Assembly: GCF_900113735.1 (NCBI RefSeq)
Contig: NZ_FOQM01000007.1
Coordinates: forward strand, 62,001 to 126,000
Direction: 5' to 3'
Source: Bradyrhizobium sp. Gha
Lineage (GTDB): Bacteria; Pseudomonadota; Alphaproteobacteria; Rhizobiales; Xanthobacteraceae
Length of the DNA: 64,000 nt
In this document: piece by piece, positions 19,723 to 28,253 of the stretch
Position numbering within the stretch: position 1 is the stretch's first letter
Layout: each line of letters opens with the position of its first letter
Translations under genes and position numbers: made by a program
The notes under the pieces: model-generated
Database searches by the model: none
What the model saw: only the letters and a program-made list of their open reading frames with translations
What the model was told of the DNA's origin: nothing

Positions 19723-19845
19723 CGTGCCTCCCGGCGCACGTTTCCCCTGTCCGCGTTTGGTTTTTCAAGCACGGTTGGCGTATTAAACAAAACACCGCTG
19801 CACAGGGCAACAGCGAACAGACAGAATTGGGGACGCGAGGCGATG

Positions 19846-21291
19846 CTAATGGCGCGGCCGATACAGTTCGCGCCAGGCGGAAAGCCGCGCGGCATACGCG
19901 TCCACCAGCACGCGGTCAGGCTCGAACGTCTCGACGCGGCGCGGGGACGTGCAGACGGCGGCGATTGCCTCGCCGGTGACAGCAAGCCGCCCTAATCTCG
20001 CCGCACCGAACGCAGCCCCGGTTTCGCCGTCGGCAAAGCGATGGATCGGGACGTCGAGCACATTGGCCAGCACCGACAGCCAGAACCGGGACCGCGAACC
20101 GCCGCCGATGACGTCGGCTTCCGTGACCACAATTCCGGCATCGCCAAGTGCGTCCCGGCAATCCGCGAGGGCGAAGGCGACGCCCTCGAGCACGGCCTGC
20201 ACGATCGCCGTGCGGTCGGTGCCGTGGCTCAAGCCGTCGAGCATGCCGCGTACGTCGGGGTCATCATGCGGCGTCCGCTCACCCGCGAGATAAGGCAGGA
20301 AGCTCACCGGAGACGGCGCCTGCGGCTGCGCCCCCAGCGGCGCCAGCAGTTCGGCCTCGGCGACGCCGAACAGGTGCGCGGCCCAGGCCAGACAGGACGC
20401 CGCCGACAGGATGGCGCCGGCCTGGATCCACATGCCGGGAATCGCATGGCAGAAGGTGTGGACCACGCGGTCCGGATTGGCGGCGATATGGTCTGATGGC
20501 ACCAGCAAGGCCCCCGAGGTGCCCAGCGAGATGAACCCCGTTCCCGGCGTGATCGCGCCGATGCCGATCGCGCCGGCCGGATTGTCGCCGGCACCGCCGG
20601 CGATCATGGGGCACCTCGCCATGCCCCAGCGCTGCGCCAGTTCAGGTCGCAACGTTGCCGCCGGCGCACATCCCTCGACCAGACGCGGCATGTGCGCGCG
20701 CGACAGGCCCGTCGCAGCCAATGCCGCATCCGACCAGTCCCGGCGCGCCGCGTCGAGCCAGAGGGATCCCGATGCATCCGAGACGTCCTCGATCGCCTCG
20801 CCTGACAGCACCAGGCGCAGATAGGCTTTCGGTTGCAGGACAATTCTCGTCGCCGCAAAAATCCCGGGCTCATGCGCGGCGATCCACAGCAGCTTTGGCG
20901 CCGTGAATCCGGGCATCGCCTTGTTGCCGGTCGTGGCACGCAAAGCTGGCCAGCGTTGTTCGAGGATCCGGCACTCCGCGGCGGAGCGTCCGTCGTTCCA
21001 CAGGATGCATGGCCGCAGCGGCCTGTCCCGCGCGTCGAGCAGCGTCGCGCCATGCATCTGGCCTGATAGCCCGATGCCCTGGATCGCCGCCAGCTCTTTT
21101 CCATGCGACGCCTTCAACGCGTCCAGCGTGGCGAAGGTCGCCTCGATCCACTGTGCGGGATCCTGCTCGTAATAGCCTGGATGCGGCGAGGCGATCGTCA
21201 ACGCCCGGCTCTCGCTCGCGATCACGCGTTGGGTATGGTCGACCAGAACGGTCTTGACCGCCGAGGTCCCGAGATCGATGCCGAGATACAT
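19846..21291 (-). CDS. xylB: Xylulokinase-like FGGY carbohydrate kinase
   Basis: A 481-residue kinase, D-xylulose + ATP to xylulose-5-phosphate in typical members. It starts MYLGIDLGTSAVKTVLVD, with the phosphate-1 motif, then GLSGQMHGATLLD, PCILWNDGRSAAECRIL, the C-terminal FGGY signature VIGGGSRSRFWLSVLANVLD and TGAAFGAARLG. The ATG at 21291 is preferred over an in-frame GTG at 21318, which would add nine residues. It sits between the LacI gene and the CUT2 operon, so it likely phosphorylates the imported or oxidised sugar. A polyol-derived ketose other than xylulose is possible. Confidence 0.88.
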   Translation of the reverse strand: MYLGIDLGTSAVKTVLVDHTQRVIASESRALTIASPHPGYYEQDPAQWIEATFATLDALKASHGKELAAIQGIGLSGQMHGATLLDARDRPLRPCILWNDGRSAAECRILEQRWPALRATTGNKAMPGFTAPKLLWIAAHEPGIFAATRIVLQPKAYLRLVLSGEAIEDVSDASGSLWLDAARRDWSDAALAATGLSRAHMPRLVEGCAPAATLRPELAQRWGMARCPMIAGGAGDNPAGAIGIGAITPGTGFISLGTSGALLVPSDHIAANPDRVVHTFCHAIPGMWIQAGAILSAASCLAWAAHLFGVAEAELLAPLGAQPQAPSPVSFLPYLAGERTPHDDPDVRGMLDGLSHGTDRTAIVQAVLEGVAFALADCRDALGDAGIVVTEADVIGGGSRSRFWLSVLANVLDVPIHRFADGETGAAFGAARLGRLAVTGEAIAAVCTSPRRVETFEPDRVLVDAYAARLSAWRELYRPRH

Positions 21292-21388
21292 GACTGAACT
21301 GGTTCCCGAATTGGACACGAGCCGGGGCGGCCTTCAGGCCGCTCCTGATGTCATCCGGCCCAGCAAGACGAATATCGATTTCCTCAAC

Positions 21389-22438
21389 TTACGGAAGATT
21401 ATCCCGCAAGAAAATGTCGATACGGATGCGCTCCTGATCGTGGCTGATCGGCTCTTCCATGCAATGGGCCAGCAGCACCCGCGCCGCGGAGCGCGCCTCG
21501 TGGCCGGGATCCTGATTGATGATGGCGTCGCACGTGCCGCGAACCAGGAAACGTCGCGTGTGCTGCGTCAACTCGTGGGTGATCCACACCACCTCGCGGG
21601 CGCGGCCGGACGCCTCGAGCGCATCGGCGATGCCGCGGTTTCCGGCGCCGCAACAATAAATGCCGCGGAGATCGGCATGGCGCGCGAGCAACCCGAGGGT
21701 GAGCTCTCGCGTGCGCGCGCTGTCGTCGCGGCCCTCGATGACCGGGAGCGCGCGCAGGTTCGGATACTCGCTCGACAGGATCTGATGGAAGCCGAACTGG
21801 CGCTCGGTATGATCGCGCAGCGACAACGATCCGGCGATCACGGCGACCGTCCCCTCGCGCCCGGCAAGGAAGCGCCCCATCAGCGTCGATGCAGTGCGTC
21901 CCGCGGCCGGGTTGTCGATGCCGACATAACGCAGGCGGCGCGAGCTCGGCACATCCGACACGAGGGTCACCACGGCAACGCCACGCCCGGTGAGCTCGTC
22001 GATCGCGGCCCGCACTCTGGGATGGTCGAGCGCAATGACCGCGACACCCTGATAGGCCGGCGACAGATCCTCCAGCACGCCAGCCAGCACGTCAGGATCG
22101 AACACGTCGACATGGACGATATCGATGAAGCCGCGCTGACCGGCGAGCCAGTCTGCGGTGCGCTGGACCTGCTCGGTCAGATTGGTCATGAAGCTGTTGC
22201 TGCCGGACGGCAGCACGAATGCGAAGCGAAAGCTCTGCCCGCGCGCGAGCCGCGCGGCCGCGACATCCGCATGGTAGCCGAGCTTGGCCACTGCAGCCTC
22301 GACACGCGCGACGGTCTTGGCACGCACGCCCTCGCGCCGGTTGACGACGCGGTCGACGGTGGCGAGCGAAACGCCCGCCGCACGCGCGACGTCCTCAAGC
22401 GTGGCGCGAACCGCCGGTTGCGCCGCATCAGAACTCAT
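21389..22438 (-). CDS. LacI family transcriptional regulator
   Basis: A 349-residue repressor. The N-terminal HTH and hinge region reads ATLEDVARAAGVSLATVDRV then KLGYHADVAAARLA (about 15-65). The periplasmic-binding-like effector domain follows, with FAFVLPSGSNSFMTNLTEQV and IYCCGAGNRGIADALE. The ATG forms an ATGA overlap with the stop of the ThuA-like gene, so it is cotranscribed with that operon and is probably autoregulated. A sugar acid or polyol from the adjacent pathway is the likely effector. Confidence 0.94.
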   Translation of the reverse strand: MSSDAAQPAVRATLEDVARAAGVSLATVDRVVNRREGVRAKTVARVEAAVAKLGYHADVAAARLARGQSFRFAFVLPSGSNSFMTNLTEQVQRTADWLAGQRGFIDIVHVDVFDPDVLAGVLEDLSPAYQGVAVIALDHPRVRAAIDELTGRGVAVVTLVSDVPSSRRLRYVGIDNPAAGRTASTLMGRFLAGREGTVAVIAGSLSLRDHTERQFGFHQILSSEYPNLRALPVIEGRDDSARTRELTLGLLARHADLRGIYCCGAGNRGIADALEASGRAREVVWITHELTQHTRRFLVRGTCDAIINQDPGHEARSAARVLLAHCMEEPISHDQERIRIDIFLRDNLP

Positions 22439-23079
22439 TCGCGCGCCGCCCACAGCATGCCGCGCGTCATCAACGTCCGGATCTCCGGGACGTCGAGCTC
22501 ATAGGCGCGGTGGCCGAGCGAGGAATAGAACACCCTGCCCGCGCCGTACCGTTTCTTCCAGACGACAGGCATCACCACGCCATCGATCCATGACGCGTGC
22601 TCGCCGGTGAAGGTCGTCGTCGCCAACACCTCGATGGCGGGGTCGACATGCATGTAATATTGCTCGGAACGGTGCTCGAAACTCTGCAGGCCCCTCATGA
22701 TGGGGTCGTCAGGCTTCGTCACATCGACCTTGTAGTCGATGATGTTGCCGGGATGGGCAACCCACTGCCCGCCGCACAGGAACTGATAGTCCACGGAATC
22801 GCGAAACGCATCGCACATGCCGCCATGGTGACCGGCGAGCCCGACGCCGCCACGCACCGCCGCGCAGAGATTGAGCGCGTCCGCCTTCTCGATCTTCGAC
22901 ATGGTGTAGATCGGGATGATCAACGAGAGATCATGTATTGCGGGATCGCCGAACGCCTCTGTCGTCGTTTCGATCCGGACCTCAAACCCTTCCGCCTTCA
23001 GCCAGCCGCGGATCATCGAGGCACAGAGATCGGGATCGTGTCCCGGCCAGCCGCCCCAGACTATCATTGCCTTGCGCAT
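22435..23079 (-). CDS. ThuA-like domain protein
   Basis: A 214-residue protein with the class I glutamine-amidotransferase-like fold of the ThuA family, found in trehalose and other sugar operons. Marks are MIVWGGWPGHDPDLCASMIR, VGLAGHHGGMCDAFRDSVDY, a beta segment GGQWVAHPGN, and GRVFYSSLGHRAYELDVPE near the end. The start at 23079 has GAGG 8 bp upstream; another ATG 6 bp earlier is too close to that site. It lies 10 bp downstream of the Gfo/Idh/MocA gene and is coupled to lacI. It probably acts on a keto-sugar product. Confidence 0.88.
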   Translation of the reverse strand: MRKAMIVWGGWPGHDPDLCASMIRGWLKAEGFEVRIETTTEAFGDPAIHDLSLIIPIYTMSKIEKADALNLCAAVRGGVGLAGHHGGMCDAFRDSVDYQFLCGGQWVAHPGNIIDYKVDVTKPDDPIMRGLQSFEHRSEQYYMHVDPAIEVLATTTFTGEHASWIDGVVMPVVWKKRYGAGRVFYSSLGHRAYELDVPEIRTLMTRGMLWAARE

Positions 23080-23089
23080 GGTCATTACC

Positions 23090-24187
23090 TCAGTCGATCT
23101 GCCCGGTTTCACGTCCGGCCGGCAGCATCGCAGGCCGCTCGACGCGGTTCTCGATCTTGACGCGCCGTCCTTCGTCGGCGGACGTCTGGAACGCCTCCAT
23201 CACCTCAAGCACGTGGAAGGCCAGCGCGCCGCTGGCGCGGTGGGGCCGGTCGTTGAGGATCGCGGACGCCATGTCGGCGACGCCGATGGAGCGGAACTCG
23301 CCTTCGACATGACCGTGTGTCAGTGGCATCGTCTCGAATTCGCCGCCGGTCTTCGCGACCAGCACCTCGCCGCCGAAGCGGTTCGGGTCCGGCACCAGCA
23401 TGCTGCCCTTGTCGCCGTAGATCTCGATCGGCGCATGGCGGTGTTTCGGCACATCGAAGCTCATCGTGATCGAGACGACGGCCCCGCTCTCGAATTCGAG
23501 CGTCCCTGCGACGTGGGTCGAGACCTCGACCGGGATCAAGGTGCCGTTCATCGGCTGGCTGGTGACCAGACGCTCGGATCTCGGGCGCGCGGTCGAGCCC
23601 ATGACGCTTGCGACCGGACCGAGCAACTGCACGAGATCGGTGATGTAGTACGGGCCCATGTCGAGCATCGGCCCGCCGCCGCGCAGGTAGTAGAATCCCG
23701 GCGCCGGATGCCAACGCTCGTGGCCGGGGCAGCCGAAGAAGGCGCTGCCTGCGACGGGCGTGCCGATCGCGCCGTCATCGATCAGCTTGCGCGCGGTCTG
23801 GTGCCCGCCGCCGAGGAACGTGTCCGGCGCACAGCCGACGCGAAGTCCCTTCTGCGCGGCGAGATCCAAGACCTTGCGGGCTTCCGCGACGTTGATGCCG
23901 AGCGGTTTTTCGGAATGGACATGCTTGCCGGCGTTCAACACGGCGAGGCTGACGTCGGTGTGGGCGAGCGGTACGGTGAGATTGATGACGATCTCGACGT
24001 CGTCACGTTTAAGCAGCTGGTCGACCCGCATCGCCGGCAGCCCGAAAGCGGCGCCCTGGCGCTCCGCGACATCGCTGCGCATGTCCGCCAGCGCCCTCAC
24101 CTCCATGACCGGGAAGCGCTGCGCCGCCTTGAGGTAGGCGGTGCTGATCACACCGCAGCCGATGATTCCGACGCCGACTTTTCTCAT
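23090..24187 (-). CDS. Gfo/Idh/MocA family NAD(P)-dependent sugar dehydrogenase
   Basis: A 365-residue oxidoreductase. The Rossmann start is VGVGIIGCGVISTAYLKAA. The EKP motif HSEKPLGINVAEARKVLDLA carries the conserved Lys. The C-terminal domain has the segment GGPMLDMGPYYITDLVQLLG, with the catalytic-type Asp/His region. GGAGA precedes the ATG at 24187. It is 22 bp downstream of the CUT1 permease gene and is followed by the ThuA-like gene. The family oxidises or reduces sugars, inositols and their derivatives, so it likely oxidises the imported substrate. Confidence 0.94.
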   Translation of the reverse strand: MRKVGVGIIGCGVISTAYLKAAQRFPVMEVRALADMRSDVAERQGAAFGLPAMRVDQLLKRDDVEIVINLTVPLAHTDVSLAVLNAGKHVHSEKPLGINVAEARKVLDLAAQKGLRVGCAPDTFLGGGHQTARKLIDDGAIGTPVAGSAFFGCPGHERWHPAPGFYYLRGGGPMLDMGPYYITDLVQLLGPVASVMGSTARPRSERLVTSQPMNGTLIPVEVSTHVAGTLEFESGAVVSITMSFDVPKHRHAPIEIYGDKGSMLVPDPNRFGGEVLVAKTGGEFETMPLTHGHVEGEFRSIGVADMASAILNDRPHRASGALAFHVLEVMEAFQTSADEGRRVKIENRVERPAMLPAGRETGQID

Positions 24188-24209
24188 TTTTTTCTCCGTG
24201 AGGTCTCGT

Positions 24210-25058
24210 TCATCCCTTGACCGCGCCTGCGGTGAGGCCGGCAACGATGTGCTTCTGCGCCAGCAGGAACAGAATGATCGTCGGCAGGATGGTGAGCGTG
24301 ATGAAGGCGAGGATCAGGTGCCATTCGGAGGAATATTCGCCCTGATAAACCATGATGCCGAGCGGCCAGGGATAGAGCGCATCGGTGTTGAGCATCACCA
24401 GCGGCAGCAAATAGGCGTTCCAGCTGTTGACGAAGGTGATGGTGCCCACCGTCGCGAGAATCGGCCGAGACAGTGGCAGCGTCACGTAGCGAAAGAACTT
24501 GATGTAGCTGCAGCCATCGACGAGCGCCGCTTCCAGCAGCTCATGGGGAATGTCCTTGAAGAAGCGCCGCAACAGCAGCACGCTCATGGCAAGGCTGAAG
24601 GCCACCTGCGGCAGCGCGACGCCGAAATAAGTGTCGAGCAGCCCGAGATCGCGCACCTTGATGAACAACGGCAGCACGGCCGTCGCGGCCGGAAACAACA
24701 GGCCGAGCGTCAAATAGCTCAGCAACATCGAACTGCCGAAGAACCTGATATGGGCGAAGGTGAACGCCGCCATCGAGGCCACGATCAGGGTCAATGTCAC
24801 CGTGAGTGTCGAGATGATCAGCGAGTTGCGCAGGAGTTGCCAGTAACGCCCCGAAAACAGGATGTCGGCATAATTCCGCCACTCCCAGTGCTGCGGCAGG
24901 CCGAACGGATTGACGCGCAATTCGCCGAGCGATTTGAAGCCGCCGAGCAGGGTCGCGAGCAGCGGCACCAGCACGAAGATGGCAACGATTGCGAGGAACA
25001 CCGCCTTGAACGGTACGGCGGGATCCAACGGCGCGCTTGTGGTTTCGGCATTACTCAT
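24210..25058 (-). CDS. Sugar ABC transporter permease (MalG-like, CUT1)
   Basis: A 282-residue permease with six helices. The EAA loop is HELLEAALVDGCSYIKFFRY, ending in the ATPase-contact segment VTLPLSRP. ILPTIILFLLAQKHIVAGLT is the typical C-terminal motif of this half. The start at 25058 overlaps the stop of the MalF-like gene by 8 bp. It pairs with that gene. No ATPase is encoded in the operon. Confidence 0.95.
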   Translation of the reverse strand: MSNAETTSAPLDPAVPFKAVFLAIVAIFVLVPLLATLLGGFKSLGELRVNPFGLPQHWEWRNYADILFSGRYWQLLRNSLIISTLTVTLTLIVASMAAFTFAHIRFFGSSMLLSYLTLGLLFPAATAVLPLFIKVRDLGLLDTYFGVALPQVAFSLAMSVLLLRRFFKDIPHELLEAALVDGCSYIKFFRYVTLPLSRPILATVGTITFVNSWNAYLLPLVMLNTDALYPWPLGIMVYQGEYSSEWHLILAFITLTILPTIILFLLAQKHIVAGLTAGAVKG

Positions 25059-25992
25059 CGCGCATGAACCATCGCTTGTAGGTGAAGGCAAAGATCACAC
25101 AGATCGCGAACAGGATGACGCCGATGGCGCTGCCATAGCCGACCCGCATGCGCGAAATTCCGTTGTTGTAAAGGAAGCTCACCATCGTATTGGAGGAATC
25201 CGCTGGTCCCCCGCGCGTCAGCGGCATCACGAGATCGAACAGCTGCAGCGAGCCGACCACCGCGAAGAACACCGAGAGCCGGATGGTCGGATAGAGCAAG
25301 GGGATGACGACATGGCGCAGGGCTTGCGAGCGCGTTGCGCCGTCGATCCGGGCCGCCTCGACCAGGCTCTTGTCGAGGCTCTGGAGCGCCGCGATGAACA
25401 GCATCATGTGGAAGCCAAAGTACTTCCAGACGATCACGATCAGCACCGCCAGCATCGCCGTGTCGGTCGAGGCCAACAGATGCGGCGGCTCGGCGCCGAA
25501 GGTGCGCCAGATCGATGCGACGAGACCGTAATCGCCGTCATAGACGAAGGAGAAGATCAAGCCGGTCGCGATCTCCGCCAGAATATAGGGCATGAAGAAC
25601 AGCATGCGCAGCGCCACCGCGCCCCGAAACTTGTCGGCCAGCATCAAGGCCAGGGTCAGGGCGAGCGGCAACTGGACCGCGAGCGAGACGACAATGATCA
25701 GCCCGTTGTTGCGCAGCGCGAGCCAGAAGGCGCGCGTTTCCAGCACGAAGCGATAATTGTCGAAGCCGATCCAGTGGGTCGGCCTGCCGAAACCGTTCCA
25801 GTTGAAGCCCGAGTACCAGGCGGCCTCGCCGATCGGCAGCACCACGAACAACGTGAAAAGCAGCAGTGCCGGCGGCAGGAACAGGATCAGCACGGTGAAG
25901 CGATTGTCCCAGTTCGGGCCGCGCACGGCGGCCTGGGGGGCCGCCTCGCCAGCAACGCCGACCGGCGATGGCATTGCGATCCGTCGCGCCAC
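25051..25992 (-). CDS. Sugar ABC transporter permease (MalF-like, CUT1)
   Basis: A 313-residue permease with six helices. It shows FLPPALLLFTLFVVLPIGEA, the EAA loop SLVEAARIDGATRSQALRHV, and VVGSLQLFDLVMPLTRGGP, the usual MalF-type segment. The GTG at 25992 lies 2 bp after the binding protein stop with AGGG upstream; an ATG at 25974 is the alternative and would remove six residues. It is the middle gene of the binding protein-permease-permease run. Confidence 0.94.
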   Translation of the reverse strand: MARRIAMPSPVGVAGEAAPQAAVRGPNWDNRFTVLILFLPPALLLFTLFVVLPIGEAAWYSGFNWNGFGRPTHWIGFDNYRFVLETRAFWLALRNNGLIIVVSLAVQLPLALTLALMLADKFRGAVALRMLFFMPYILAEIATGLIFSFVYDGDYGLVASIWRTFGAEPPHLLASTDTAMLAVLIVIVWKYFGFHMMLFIAALQSLDKSLVEAARIDGATRSQALRHVVIPLLYPTIRLSVFFAVVGSLQLFDLVMPLTRGGPADSSNTMVSFLYNNGISRMRVGYGSAIGVILFAICVIFAFTYKRWFMRDE

Positions 25993-25994
25993 GG

Positions 25995-27260
25995 TCAGTT
26001 ACCCTGCTTGTACGCCGCCTCGATCGCTTTCGCCGCGTCCTGCGGGGTCATGCTGCCGCCGGCGATCTCCGCCGAGACGTCGTTGACGACGCGGCCGACG
26101 GAGGGGCCGAGGCTCTGGTCATAGAAGTTCTGGTGGTACTTCGACTTTGCGAGATTGGACGCGATCAGCTTCATGAAGTCGCTCTTGAGGCCCGCCTCGC
26201 CGCCCTTGACGACGGGAACGATGAAGTTGCCGGCGGCGAGCCGCGCCTGCACGTCCTTGGAGATGAAGTACTTCAGGAAGTCGACGGCCTCCTTGGGCGA
26301 GTCCTTGGTGACCAGCCAGCCGGTGATGCCGCCGAGGGTGTCTGACGGCTCACCCTTGCCGCCGGGTACGACCGGAAAATCGAACCAGCCAAGCTTGTCG
26401 TCGGAAAGACCGACTTTGTCGGCGGCGAGCGCGCGCTGGGTGTGATAGAAGGAGGAGATCGCCAGGATCATCGCGGCCTTGCCGTCACCGAAATAGCCGA
26501 CGGCCTGCGGGTTCTTGAAGCCGAGGAAGCCGTTCTGGAACGGCTGGAGATCGACGAGCTGCTTGAACAGCTCACCGGATTTCTGGAAGGTGTCGCCTGC
26601 GAAGCCGCCGTTTTCACCCTTCAGCGCTGCATCGAAGGCCGGCTTGCCGCCAATGCGCACGGCGAGATGGGTCCAGTAGAAATGCAGCGGCCACTTATCG
26701 GCGCCGCCAACCACAATCGGCGTAACGCCGGCTGCCTTGAGCGTCTTCACTGCAGCAAGCAGATCATCCCACGTTTTGATCGCCGCGGAATCGACCTTCG
26801 CCTTGGCCATCAAATCCTTGTTGTAGAGGAAGCCGACCTGCGAGAGCGAGATCGGAAGTCCGAAGACGCGGCCGTTCTGGGTGAAGGCGGCAAGCGCCGC
26901 CGGTGCGATCGTGTCGCTATAGCCGTCGCTCTTCACAGAATCAGTGATATCTTCCAGCACGCCGGCTTCGATCTGGGTCTTCAAGACGCCGCCGGCCCAG
27001 CTGTAGATGATGTTCGGCCGGTCCTTGGACTGCAGGATGGTCGGCAGCTTGGCCTTGTAGGCCTCGTTCTCCAGGAACTGCATCTCGACCTTCACGCCGG
27101 GATGCGACGCCTCATAGGCGCGCGCGACCTCCTCCCAGATCTTCACCTGAGCCGGATTGACCTCGATGTGCAGCCATTTGACGGTCGTATCGGCCAGCGC
27201 GGAATTGGCCAAAAGCAGGCATGCGGCAGCGGTGAGTCCCAGCTTGGCGAGCAGCCTCAT
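25995..27260 (-). CDS. Extracellular solute-binding protein family 1 (CUT1)
   Basis: A 421-residue periplasmic binding protein with signal peptide MRLLAKLGLTAAACLLLANS and cleavage after ALA. The fold is of the MalE/UgpB type: VKWLHIEVNPAQVKIWEEVA, GLPISLSQVGFLYNKDLMAK and GGITGWLVTKDSPKEAVDFL. The start at 27260 has GGGAGG 6 bp upstream. It is the first gene of a minus-strand run to lacI. The downstream sugar enzymes suggest a sugar, polyol or sugar-acid ligand. Confidence 0.95.
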   Translation of the reverse strand: MRLLAKLGLTAAACLLLANSALADTTVKWLHIEVNPAQVKIWEEVARAYEASHPGVKVEMQFLENEAYKAKLPTILQSKDRPNIIYSWAGGVLKTQIEAGVLEDITDSVKSDGYSDTIAPAALAAFTQNGRVFGLPISLSQVGFLYNKDLMAKAKVDSAAIKTWDDLLAAVKTLKAAGVTPIVVGGADKWPLHFYWTHLAVRIGGKPAFDAALKGENGGFAGDTFQKSGELFKQLVDLQPFQNGFLGFKNPQAVGYFGDGKAAMILAISSFYHTQRALAADKVGLSDDKLGWFDFPVVPGGKGEPSDTLGGITGWLVTKDSPKEAVDFLKYFISKDVQARLAAGNFIVPVVKGGEAGLKSDFMKLIASNLAKSKYHQNFYDQSLGPSVGRVVNDVSAEIAGGSMTPQDAAKAIEAAYKQGN

Positions 27261-27313
27261 CACATCCTCCCAACAGGCTCTTATTGTTGAGGACGATCCT
27301 GCCTGCAAGTTTT

Positions 27314-27350
27314 GAGGTGCGCAACTAAAATTCTGACCTATGCACCTCAC
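27314..27350. promoter_or_regulatory. Inverted repeat upstream of the CUT1 operon
   Basis: TGAGGTGC and its complement GCACCTCA are 21 bp apart, 55-90 bp upstream of the binding protein start. This is a candidate operator or loop site for the LacI protein encoded in the same operon. The arms are wider apart than a classical LacI palindrome, so the role is uncertain. Confidence 0.4.
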
Positions 27351-27634
27351 GGAACCGACAGGCTGAGATTTGGAAAAAGCGGAGGCGAGGTCCCTCGCCT
27401 CGCCGCAACGCGTCTGCTTCGGGGTCAAGATCGAGGAAGGCGATCAAAATCCTGATCAGCAACGCGCCGCATGACGGGGATAAGACGGACGAGATCATAC
27501 GCGCAGATGCTGCGTCGGTGCGGCAGTTGAAACGTTACAAACTGTGGTTGATGGGACCACGGTGAACGAAAGCGAGCGTCGCCTGCGCGTTTGCACTGGA
27601 CGGGCTTGATCCCTCTGCCGCACCGGAGCAGCCC
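27351..27634. other. Non-coding stretch, no gene recognised
   Basis: Open frames here on both strands have no ribosome site and no recognisable protein similarity. The stretch lies between the operator-like repeat of the CUT1 operon and the gcd remnant, and may be decayed sequence of the same origin as that remnant. Confidence 0.5.
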
Positions 27635-27803
27635 ATGCGGCGATCCAGGGCACTCTTCATCACGGCCCTTCTCTACGCCTTGATCAGTCTGGTGCTCGCG
27701 CAAGGCTGACGGCAAGCGATATCTCGTCACCGCTGCCGGCGGCCACGGCTCGGTCGGTACCAAGCGCGGTGATTGCGTCATCGCGTATGCGTTGAAGGAT
27801 TGA
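27635..27803 (+). pseudogene. Remnant of membrane PQQ glucose dehydrogenase (gcd), internally deleted
   Basis: The 3' half reads, in frame to the stop at 27801, DGKRYLVTAAGGHGSVGTK then RGDCVIAYALKD, which matches the characteristic C-terminus of membrane PQQ-dependent glucose/quinate dehydrogenases. Just upstream, in another frame, MRRSRALFITALLYALISLV resembles the first membrane helix of the same enzymes, with GGAG before its ATG. Together they look like the two ends of an enzyme of about 800 residues joined after loss of the middle. The C-terminal match is clear; assignment of the N-terminal piece is weaker. Confidence 0.65.
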
Positions 27804-27830
27804 GTTGGAGGCGTCGCATTCCGAGATGTC

Positions 27831-27904
27831 TGGAGCGGGTGAAGGGAATCGAACCCTCGTATTCAGCTTGGAAGGCTGCTGCTCTACCATTGAGCTACAC
27901 CCGC
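27831..27904 (-). tRNA. tRNA-Gly (anticodon UCC)
   Basis: A 74-nt cloverleaf including an encoded CCA. The acceptor stem is GCGGGTG/CACCCGC, the D-arm region TAGCTCAATGGTAGAGCA, the anticodon loop CTTCCAA, and the T-arm GAGGGTTCGATTCCCTT. All stems pair. Confidence 0.97.
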
Positions 27905-28015
27905 GACAGGGGCTCCCTAACACGGCCGGGCGGCGGCCTCAACTGCCGGAGGGACGGCTTTCGCAGGCTTTCCGGCCTTGCGCACAGGCCCGGTTCCCCC
28001 AAGTGCCGCCTCCCC

Positions 28016-28044
28016 TTAACAGGCGCGGCCATCCAGCCTATATT
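28016..28044 (+). promoter_or_regulatory. Promoter of rreB
   Basis: TTAACA (28016-28021) and TATATT (28039-28044) are separated by 17 bp. Initiation about 7 bp downstream (near 28051) gives a transcript ending in the terminator T-run of about 165 nt, the length reported for rreB mRNA in Bradyrhizobium. Confidence 0.75.
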
Positions 28045-28079
28045 GAGATCTCCCGCAATCAACGAAAGGAGGTGATCCA

Positions 28080-28124
28080 GTGTCTTTTACCGAGCGCTGT
28101 CACCTCGCTGGGATCGCCCGCTAG
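28080..28124 (+). CDS. rreB: RreB micro-protein, 14 aa, with 17-nt Shine-Dalgarno
   Basis: GTG start, codons for VSFTERCHLAGIAR (first residue made as Met), then TAG. The ribosome site GAAAGGAGGTGATCCAG at 28064-28080 is complementary over 17 nt to the 3' end of 16S rRNA and runs into the G of the start codon. This matches rreB (ribosome-regulated expression in Bradyrhizobiaceae): a conserved small mRNA whose over-long site and GTG start give weak translation and ribosome-dependent mRNA stability. The promoter and terminator visible here fit a 165-nt transcript. The cellular function of the peptide is unknown. Confidence 0.9.
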   Translation: MSFTERCHLAGIAR

Positions 28125-28184
28125 GCTTTGAAAGAGGCTTGGCATCGGGGCGCTCTCAGCCCTGGACCAGCGAGCAAGAAATCG

Positions 28185-28215
28185 GGCGCGACGGGATCTT
28201 CCCGCCGCGCCTTTT
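28185..28215 (+). terminator. Rho-independent terminator of rreB
   Basis: Stem GGCGCGACGGGA / TCCCGCCGCGCC with a 3-nt loop and one internal mismatch, followed by TTTT at 28212-28215. It ends the small rreB transcript. Confidence 0.9.
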
Positions 28216-28253
28216 CATTGGCCAGGCCATTTCGCCGACATCGCGCGCATCCC

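Noticed and set aside
28064..28080. A 3' end of 16S rRNA on the minus strand
   Set aside because: The 17-nt complement is followed by no other rRNA similarity; it is the extended Shine-Dalgarno of rreB.
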